Shown here piece after piece: positions 41,814-47,951 of a DNA stretch of 47,951 nucleotides (positions are counted from its first letter, which is position 1; every line of letters begins with the position of its first letter). Below the pieces are notes generated by a model that was not told the origin of the DNA, made no database searches, and worked only from the letters and a program-made list of their open reading frames with translations. The translations under genes and the position numbers were made by a program. Source of the DNA: Methanomicrobiales archaeon (lineage in GTDB: Archaea > Halobacteriota > Methanomicrobia > Methanomicrobiales > Methanospirillaceae); the NCBI GenBank assembly GCA_013415565.1, contig JAAEET010000017.1:1-47951 (forward strand), in the 5' to 3' direction.

Positions 41814-43013
41814 ATGGAATGTGTCGTCCTTGCTGCGGGAGAGGGAAAGAGGATGCGCCCGCTCACCGCAACGCGCCCCAAGGTGATGATTCCCCTGGCC
41901 AACCGGCCCATGACCGATCACCTGGTGTGCGCCGCACGGGATGCCGGGATTTCTGAATTTATCCTCGTGGTCGGCTACCAGGAACAGGCAGTCCGCGATT
42001 ATTTCGGCGATGGATCAGACTTCGGGGTATCCATCAGGTATGTGACCCAGCGCCGCCAGAAGGGAACAGCCGATGCCCTGCGGGCGGCAGAGGATCAGAT
42101 CAGCGGCCCGTTCCTCCTTCTGAACGGCGACATGATCCTGAGAAGCCGGGATATCGCAGCGATCGTCGGGCGCGATCCTCCCTGTATGGGGATCTCCCAA
42201 TCGGATCATCCCGAGGATTTCGGTGTGGTCACCGTGGAGGGCGACCGGGTGACCGGCCTTGAGGAGAAATCGGGGACTCCCCGGAGCAATCTCATCAATG
42301 CCGGGGTGTACCTTTTTTCACCCGCGATTTTCCCGGCCCTGCGATCGGTCGGAACCTCCCCGCGGGGGGAGCTCGAACTCACCGATGCCCTGGACGGGCT
42401 CATCAGGAACGGGACGCTCCGTGCCCATACCCTGTCATTCTGGCTGGACGCCGGGTATCCCTGGGATCTCCTCGATGCCAATGCCACCCTGCTCGGAGAT
42501 ATCGGACCAAAACGGGAGGGAACGATCGAGGACGGTGTCTCGATCAGCGGCAGTGTCTCGATCGGGAAAGGCACGATCGTCAAATCAGGAACCTGTATCG
42601 AGGGACCCTGTATCATCGGCACGGAATGCCGGATCGGTCCCCACGCGTACATCCGGGGGTCGACTTCGATCGGTGACCGGTGCCATATCGGGCACAGCAC
42701 AGAGATCAAGAACTCAATTGTCATGCACGATACCAGGATACCCCACTTCAATTACATCGGCGACAGTATCATCGGCAGCGGCTGCAATTTCGGTGCCGGC
42801 ACCAAGATCGCGAACCTCCGCCACGATCACGGGAACGTGGTGATCCGGGGGATCAATACCCGGCGGGTGAAGATGGGGGCGGTCATCGGTGACGACGTGC
42901 AGTTCGGGATCAACTGCTCGGTGAACGTGGGGACCGTGGTCGGGAGCAGGGTGAGAGTTGCGCCCCACACGGCCATTGAAGGCTGGATCGACGAGGAGAC
43001 AAAGGTCAGGTAG
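41814..43013 (+). CDS. glmU: Bifunctional GlmU-like sugar-1-P nucleotidyltransferase/acetyltransferase
   Basis: A 399-residue protein with an N-terminal nucleotidyltransferase (VVLAAGEGKRMRPLTATRP, LLLNGDM) and a C-terminal left-handed beta-helix with hexapeptide repeats. The NLRHDHGNVVI segment is the active-site region of archaeal GlcN-1-P acetyltransferases such as Sulfolobus ST0452. It would acetylate GlcN-1-P and form UDP-GlcNAc. It is followed after 8 bp by a paralogue. Confidence 0.88.
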   Translation: MECVVLAAGEGKRMRPLTATRPKVMIPLANRPMTDHLVCAARDAGISEFILVVGYQEQAVRDYFGDGSDFGVSIRYVTQRRQKGTADALRAAEDQISGPFLLLNGDMILRSRDIAAIVGRDPPCMGISQSDHPEDFGVVTVEGDRVTGLEEKSGTPRSNLINAGVYLFSPAIFPALRSVGTSPRGELELTDALDGLIRNGTLRAHTLSFWLDAGYPWDLLDANATLLGDIGPKREGTIEDGVSISGSVSIGKGTIVKSGTCIEGPCIIGTECRIGPHAYIRGSTSIGDRCHIGHSTEIKNSIVMHDTRIPHFNYIGDSIIGSGCNFGAGTKIANLRHDHGNVVIRGINTRRVKMGAVIGDDVQFGINCSVNVGTVVGSRVRVAPHTAIEGWIDEETKVR

Positions 43014-43021
43014 GTGAATGG

Positions 43022-44179
43022 ATGCAGGCAGTAATTCTTGCGGCTGGAGAAGGCAGGCGGCTGCGACCGCTCACAAAGAACCGTCCCAAAGCGCTTATTC
43101 CCGTTGCGAACAACCCGATTATCGATTACCCGATCCAGGCCCTGCTCGAATGCGGGATCCGGGACATCATCGCCGTTGTCGGGTACCGGAAAGAGCACGT
43201 GATACGCCATCTCAACCGGTGCGATGCCCCGATCGAAGTCGTCGAGCAGAAGAAACAGCTCGGGACGGGTGACGCCCTCCGGTGTGCGGCACCCCAAATC
43301 ACGGAAGACTTTCTGGTCCTGCCGGGGGACAATATCATCGATGCGCCGTCTATCTCACGCATCATGGCGGTGCAGAACAGTGTTCTCGTCAAGGATCATC
43401 CCTACCCCTCCAATTTCGGCGTGGTCATGGTTGATCGGGAAGGGGTGAGCTGCATTATCGAGAAACCGGAGCATGCCCCCTCTTTCACCGTGTCCACCGG
43501 GATCTACCATCTCACGCCTGATTTCCTCCACTATCTCACGGTGAATACCCTAACCGACGCGATCAACGGGATGCTTGCTGACGGGGGACATCTTGGGGTA
43601 GTACAGGCCGGGGAATGGCATGATGCCGTTTATCCCTGGGATCTCCTCGGCCTGAACAGGAAGGTGCTCCGGGACATTTCCCCAATAAAATCGGGATCGA
43701 TCGACAGGACGGTGGTTATCCGCGGCCCGGTCAGAATCGGAACAGGAGCGACGATCGGCCCCTTCACCCTCATTACCGGCCCGGCAATCATCGGAAACGA
43801 TGCCGAGATCGGATCCCACTGCAGGATCGGTCCGTTCGTAAGTATGGGGAACCGGGTCAGGGTCGAACCCTTCACACTCCTCGACCAGGCCCTGCTGATG
43901 GACGACACGGCAATCGGATCGCATTCCCGGGTGACGGAGGCGATCATCGGAGAAGGATCATCGTTCGGCGACCATACCACCGTTGAACCCGGGATCCCTC
44001 TGGTGGAGATCGAGGGAACCCTGATGCGGGGCAGGTTCGGGTGCGTTGCCGGAGACCGGGTGCGGGTAGATCCGCTTTGCATCTTCCAGGGGGCCCTGGT
44101 TGGCAACGATGTGCGGATCCGGGGCGGAAAGATGATAACAGGACCCGACGCCTTCCAGGACGGGGTGATGGTGGTCTAG
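43022..44179 (+). CDS. Second GlmU-like nucleotidyltransferase with beta-helix domain
   Basis: A 385-residue paralogue of the preceding protein with VILAAGEGRRLRPLTKNRPKA, QLGTGDALR and LPGDNIID in the nucleotidyltransferase domain and hexapeptide repeats in the C-terminal half. It lacks the NLRHD acetyltransferase signature. So it may provide the pyrophosphorylase step, or make another sugar nucleotide, while its neighbour acetylates (inference). Next gene, glmS, starts immediately after its stop. Confidence 0.85.
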   Translation: MQAVILAAGEGRRLRPLTKNRPKALIPVANNPIIDYPIQALLECGIRDIIAVVGYRKEHVIRHLNRCDAPIEVVEQKKQLGTGDALRCAAPQITEDFLVLPGDNIIDAPSISRIMAVQNSVLVKDHPYPSNFGVVMVDREGVSCIIEKPEHAPSFTVSTGIYHLTPDFLHYLTVNTLTDAINGMLADGGHLGVVQAGEWHDAVYPWDLLGLNRKVLRDISPIKSGSIDRTVVIRGPVRIGTGATIGPFTLITGPAIIGNDAEIGSHCRIGPFVSMGNRVRVEPFTLLDQALLMDDTAIGSHSRVTEAIIGEGSSFGDHTTVEPGIPLVEIEGTLMRGRFGCVAGDRVRVDPLCIFQGALVGNDVRIRGGKMITGPDAFQDGVMVV

Positions 44180-45919
44180 GTGTGCGGCATTTTCGGGTAC
44201 ACGGGCGGTTCCCAGGCCGCTGCCATTGTTCTCGAGGGTCTCCGGAAGCTTGAGTACCGCGGCTACGATTCTTTCGGGATTGCAGCCCGTGGTGAATCTA
44301 TCCAGGTCGGAAAAAAGCAGGGTCGTATCCCGGAGGAGGGTTTTGATATCAAGAACCTGGCCGGAACGGCCGCCATCGGCCATACCCGGTGGGCGACCCA
44401 CGGTATACCCGATGACAAAAATGCCCATCCCCACCGGGATTGCACGGGGAAGATTGCCGTCGTCCACAATGGAATCATTGAAAATTATGCCCTGCTGAAG
44501 AGAGGGCTCGTGGATCGCGGCCACCGGTTCTCTTCCGATACCGACACCGAGATCATCGCCCATCTTCTCGAAGAGGTCTATAAAGGAGATCTCCTGGCAG
44601 CGGTCCAGGCCGTTCTCCCGCTTATCGACGGCTCCTACGCCATCCTGGTCCTTGCCGAAGCAGATCCGCGGATTGTCGCAGCCCGGAGCCGCAGCCCGCT
44701 CGTGGTGGGGATCGGGGATGAGGCCATGTTTGCAGCATCGGATATGACCCCGATCCTCGAATATACCCGGCGGATGATCGTGCTCGAGGACGGCGACGTT
44801 GCGTGCCTGACCCCTGCGGCGGTTGAAATCTACCAGAAGGGGAGCAGGGTCCGGCGGAACGAAGAGATTGTCCGGTGGTCGTCTGAGGATGTCAGGAAGG
44901 GAGGGTTCCGCCATTTCATGCTCAAGGAGATCTTCGATCAGCCGGCGGTATTTTCCGATGCGGTCCGTGCCCTGAGAAAAGAAGAACTCCCCGGGATCAT
45001 CAGGGAGGCAGGTATGGTGACGATCGTGGCCTGCGGGACATCCTACCATGCCGCGCTCATATTCAAGTATCTTCTCGAAGAACAGTGCCGGGTCGCTGCC
45101 CGGGTCGAGCTTGCATCCGAGTTCCGGTACTTTCCCCCGCCCCTGGAGGGCCTGGTGATCGGCATCTCCCAGTCCGGTGAGACCGCCGATACCCTGATGG
45201 CCCTCGAGCTGGCCCGGCTCCGCGGGTGTCCGACCCTCGCGATCGTGAACGTGGTCGGAAGTTCCCTCACCCGGATCGCGGATGCCTCTCTCCTGATGCA
45301 TGCAGGACCGGAGATCAGCGTGGCGGCAACCAAGTCGTTCATTGCCGAGCTCGCGGTCTTTTTCCACCTCGTCGATATTATGAAACAGGGAGCCTGGGCT
45401 CACCATCTCGATTCCGCGCACCGCGCAATCGAGGAGGCCCTCCTGCTCGACCTCGGTCCGGCAGTCGCCTGCTGCAGTCAGGCGAAGGATATCTTCTTCG
45501 TAGGACGGGGCGCCTTCTACCCCGTGGCCCTCGAAGGGGCGCTCAAGATGAAGGAGATCTCCTACATCCATGCCGAAGGCTACGCGGCCGGGGAGATCAA
45601 GCACGGCCCCTTCGCCCTTCTCTCGCCGGAAACACCGGTGGTCGCCGTTTGTGCTCCCGGGGAGACCTATGGTGTCATGGCCTCGAACATCCGTGAAATG
45701 AAGGCACGGGGAACCCCCCTGATCCTTCTCGGGGAAAAGGATGACCGGGACCTGCAGGAGATCGCCGATGTGTTCATCCCGCTGCCCTCCGCCGACACCG
45801 TCTCGGGATTGCTGTCGGCAAGCGTGATCCTCCAGCTCCTGGCCTACCATACCGCAGATGCGCTGGGGAAGGATATCGACCGGCCCCGGAACCTCGCAAA
45901 GAGCGTGACGGTGGAGTGA
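44180..45919 (+). CDS. glmS: Glutamine-fructose-6-phosphate aminotransferase
   Basis: Makes glucosamine-6-phosphate from fructose-6-phosphate and glutamine. The 579-residue protein begins MCGIFGYTGG, leaving Cys2 as the N-terminal nucleophile after Met removal. It has HTRWATHG and HNGIIENY in the Ntn domain and two SIS domains (CGTSYHAALI, SQSGETADT, AATKSF), ending RPRNLAKSVTVE. The start is GTG directly after the previous stop. Last gene of the UDP-GlcNAc operon; it may share a transcript with the downstream glycosyltransferase. Confidence 0.95.
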   Translation: MCGIFGYTGGSQAAAIVLEGLRKLEYRGYDSFGIAARGESIQVGKKQGRIPEEGFDIKNLAGTAAIGHTRWATHGIPDDKNAHPHRDCTGKIAVVHNGIIENYALLKRGLVDRGHRFSSDTDTEIIAHLLEEVYKGDLLAAVQAVLPLIDGSYAILVLAEADPRIVAARSRSPLVVGIGDEAMFAASDMTPILEYTRRMIVLEDGDVACLTPAAVEIYQKGSRVRRNEEIVRWSSEDVRKGGFRHFMLKEIFDQPAVFSDAVRALRKEELPGIIREAGMVTIVACGTSYHAALIFKYLLEEQCRVAARVELASEFRYFPPPLEGLVIGISQSGETADTLMALELARLRGCPTLAIVNVVGSSLTRIADASLLMHAGPEISVAATKSFIAELAVFFHLVDIMKQGAWAHHLDSAHRAIEEALLLDLGPAVACCSQAKDIFFVGRGAFYPVALEGALKMKEISYIHAEGYAAGEIKHGPFALLSPETPVVAVCAPGETYGVMASNIREMKARGTPLILLGEKDDRDLQEIADVFIPLPSADTVSGLLSASVILQLLAYHTADALGKDIDRPRNLAKSVTVE

Positions 45920-45965
45920 TGCAGCCAACCTTCAAGATGATGGGAAATAACCTTCCTTTCTGCCC

Positions 45966-47078
45966 ATGACACTCCTGATCGGAACGGTCATTCTCTTTGG
46001 GGCTGCTTTCCCCTACCTGGTCTACCTGGCCGGAATCACGTTCGGGAGGAGGCCTGATCCCGTACCGCTCCTTCATGCACTCCCGTTCATCAGTATTATC
46101 ATTCCTGCCTACAACGAGGAGGCGATAATCCCGGAGAGGATCAGGAATATTGCACAATCAGAGTACCCTTCCGATCGGTATGAGGTTATCATCATCGATG
46201 ACGCGTCCACCGACCATACCCGGGAACGGGCTGAATCAGCCCTTGAAGGGCACGGTATCACCGGGGTCGTGCTCACCAACAAGGAGCGGCAGGGGACGAA
46301 CCGTTCGTTCAACCGGGGGATCCGCGAGGCACATGCGGATGTGATGGTCACCACCGGTGCGGATGTTTTTTTTGAGCCAGGTGCAGTAGGAATCGTTGTT
46401 TCCCGGCTGCTCTCCGATCCTGAAATCGGTGCGGTCTGTGCAGATATGCGGCCGCTGATACGGGATAATGCAGGAACAACAGTGAAGCGGGAACGGGCAT
46501 ATCGGGACTATTATGGTTTGATGTGTCGGTGGGAGAGCGCTGTTGATTCGACCTTCAATTTTAACGGTGGCCTGGTAGCCTTTAAAAAGGGGGCTGTTAC
46601 AAGGATCAGAGAACGCAAGGGATCTGATGATGCGAACACCGCATTTGAGGTCATCCGAAACGGTAAGCGAGCGGTCTATGAGATCACTGCCCTGGTATAT
46701 GAGGATATTCCGGAACAGCAGAAGTCCCAGTCACAACAGAAAATCCGTCGGGCAAAAAGACTCATCGAGGCAACCCTCGCAAACCTCGACCTCCTGGAGC
46801 AGAACCGTACGTTCTCCCGTGTTTTCTACCCCCTGCGGATATGGATTAATGTTGTTTCCCCTGCTCTCTTCGTCTCCGGCGTTGTCCTTGTTCTGGCAGG
46901 AATTGCACTCCAATCGCTCCTGGCAGCGGCGCTGCTGGCAATTGTTATCCTCGGTTTCATCGGTTCGGGAAAGAACATAATCTCGGTTTTCATCCTTACC
47001 CAGTACTATCTTCTCAGGGGTCTCCTCAATCTCGGCAGGGAAACGGTTATTTGGGAAAGTACGTCCAAAAAGTCATGA
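45966..47078 (+). CDS. Membrane-anchored family 2 glycosyltransferase
   Basis: A 370-residue GT-2 enzyme. One N-terminal membrane segment (about 3-22) precedes the GT-A domain, with IIIPAYNEEAII, IIDDASTD, TTGADVFF (DxD-like) and NFNGGLVAF motifs. A QQKIRRAKR stretch near residue 255 resembles the QxxRW motif of processive GT-2 enzymes. Two to three C-terminal membrane segments (about 285-345) follow. It likely builds a surface polysaccharide or glycan at the membrane, consistent with the UDP-GlcNAc operon upstream. Its stop overlaps that of the convergent asnB by 6 bp. Confidence 0.9.
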   Translation: MTLLIGTVILFGAAFPYLVYLAGITFGRRPDPVPLLHALPFISIIIPAYNEEAIIPERIRNIAQSEYPSDRYEVIIIDDASTDHTRERAESALEGHGITGVVLTNKERQGTNRSFNRGIREAHADVMVTTGADVFFEPGAVGIVVSRLLSDPEIGAVCADMRPLIRDNAGTTVKRERAYRDYYGLMCRWESAVDSTFNFNGGLVAFKKGAVTRIRERKGSDDANTAFEVIRNGKRAVYEITALVYEDIPEQQKSQSQQKIRRAKRLIEATLANLDLLEQNRTFSRVFYPLRIWINVVSPALFVSGVVLVLAGIALQSLLAAALLAIVILGFIGSGKNIISVFILTQYYLLRGLLNLGRETVIWESTSKKS

Positions 47079-47951
47079 GTATCTTTTATCGAAGAACTCC
47101 TGGAGCCAGAGTTCTGTGCATACAATGCGCCAGAATTCTGGCGAATATATCGTTTTTCCGGCCAGATAATCCTCATATTCTCGCCGAACGACATCAGCGT
47201 CCCAGTATGGCCGGGAAGCGAAACGTGGCGATGCCAGGAGTTCCGGGATAAAGGGGGAGAGCACGGTCTTCATCCACACCTCTTCGGGCGTGATAAAGCC
47301 CATCTTGTCCTTCCTGCACCGGATGGTATCGGGAACGAGTCCCCGGACTGCCGATCTGAGCACGTATTTGGTGATGCCTGCCCGGATTTTCTGGCTAAGG
47401 GGAAGCGATGCGGTGTACTCCACCAGAAGGTAGTCGAGGAAGGGCACCCTGGCCTCAATGGAGAAGGCCATCGAGTTCCGGTCCTCCCAGTGCAGCATGA
47501 CCGGGAGGTTTGTCGCCAGGAGTTCGTTCTTAAGTACAGCATTGAGCGACCCGGCATACCGCGATACCGGCTCAAACCGGCCTTTAAAGAGGCTCTGTCG
47601 TTTCTTCCGGATCCTCTCCTGTCCAGCAGCCGCCTGGAAAAAACCACGATGATGCCGGAGTGTTCCGGAAAGTTCGCCAAGGAAACTCGCCAAGCGCCCT
47701 TCCCGAAGGAGACCAATGAGGTAGGGAATCTGGTAGGCAATGTAGCCGCCGAGCAATTCATCCGCGCCCTGCCCGTCCAGTACCACCTTCACCTGGCGGC
47801 TGGCGATCCGCATCACCTCGTACTGGGCATAGATGGAAAGGGAACCAAACGGTTCATCCTGTGCTACGAGAAGGTCCCTGATGTCGCCCCACAGGTTCCG
47901 TGGGTCCGGGGTATGGAGGGAGGCATCAACCCTGCTCTCTCCGGTGAGAAT
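47073..47951 (-). CDS. asnB: Asparagine synthetase (glutamine-hydrolysing), C-terminal part
   Basis: The N-terminal glutaminase domain and the start of the synthetase domain lie beyond the window edge. The visible 292 residues include QDEPFGSLSIYAQY, VKVVLDGQGADELLGGY, EARVPFLDYLL and KDKMGFITPEEVW, all typical of the ATP-dependent asparagine synthase domain. Such paralogues in sugar clusters can also amidate surface glycans, so the product may not be free asparagine. It ends 6 bp inside the convergent glycosyltransferase gene. Confidence 0.93.
   Translation of the reverse strand: MLTGESRVDASLHTPDPRNLWGDIRDLLVAQDEPFGSLSIYAQYEVMRIASRQVKVVLDGQGADELLGGYIAYQIPYLIGLLREGRLASFLGELSGTLRHHRGFFQAAAGQERIRKKRQSLFKGRFEPVSRYAGSLNAVLKNELLATNLPVMLHWEDRNSMAFSIEARVPFLDYLLVEYTASLPLSQKIRAGITKYVLRSAVRGLVPDTIRCRKDKMGFITPEEVWMKTVLSPFIPELLASPRFASRPYWDADVVRREYEDYLAGKTIYSPEFWRIVCTELWLQEFFDKRYS

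Noticed and set aside
43958-45928. 656-codon open frame antisense to glmS and the second GlmU-like gene
   Set aside because: The sense strand encodes full, motif-complete enzymes. The antisense product has no recognisable features.
1-47951. CRISPR array, tRNA, rRNA or insertion sequence
   Set aside because: No regularly spaced repeats, tRNA T-arm patterns, rRNA signatures or transposase motifs were found on reading either strand. A short sRNA could still be missed without a covariance-model scan.

Overview
The window looks like chromosome of a GC-rich methanogenic euryarchaeon, most likely in the Methanomicrobia and probably the order Methanomicrobiales (inference). The evidence is a group II thermosome, archaeal RPA with its RPA-associated OB protein, TiaS, deoxyhypusine synthase, CTP-dependent riboflavin kinase, the archaeal HMG-CoA synthase/thiolase/DUF35 trio, CbiZ, a four-subunit pyruvate-type ferredoxin oxidoreductase and a two-gene SufCB system. 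No rRNA, tRNA, IS element, phage cluster or CRISPR array was seen. Many genes have a TATA-like box about 26-28 bp before the start codon and no Shine-Dalgarno site, which suggests leaderless mRNAs. Within operons, ATGA, GTGA and TGATG stop/start overlaps are common.

Layout. 1-5.4 kb: end of a Trm5-like tRNA methyltransferase; a minus-strand regulator-HMGS-thiolase-DUF35 operon (early mevalonate pathway); divergent ribK-ribB. 5.4-9.4 kb: small ferredoxin, RPA operon, DUF1858 protein, and CbiZ with an NrdD-tail-like zinc protein. 9.4-15.4 kb: tiaS-dys-pyrF operon, a COG1395-type regulator sharing a palindrome with tiaS, the thermosome, and a zinc-ribbon protein. 15.4-18.7 kb: porBACD and a YkgJ-type protein. 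18.8-25 kb: photolyase-like protein without Fe-S cysteines, truA, a PHP protein, a dihydropteroate-synthase-like protein, a JAMM protease coupled to ribL, and DUF5714.

25.0-28.5 kb is an AT-rich block with ugd, galU and a UDP-xylose-synthase-like gene. Together these could convert glucose-1-phosphate to UDP-glucose, UDP-glucuronate and UDP-xylose. The composition step falls inside the start of the following DUF2284 gene, which suggests transferred or recombined DNA.

29.2-30.5 kb holds the most striking system: an encapsulin nanocompartment operon. A small ferritin-like cargo protein with a C-terminal targeting tag is followed directly by the shell protein, behind a strong TATA box, a leader hairpin and helically phased direct repeats.

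30.8-36.6 kb: a YprA/YprB (MrfAB)-like helicase-exonuclease repair pair, a glutamine amidotransferase, a HAD-IIA phosphatase, and a DNA methyltransferase pseudogene that has lost its SAM-binding motif I. 36.7-40.5 kb: sufC-sufB, pcm, a cyclase-family hydrolase and an unknown protein. 40.5-47.95 kb: glmM, two glmU-like genes and glmS (a full route to UDP-GlcNAc), a membrane glycosyltransferase, and the C-terminal part of an asparagine synthetase converging on it.
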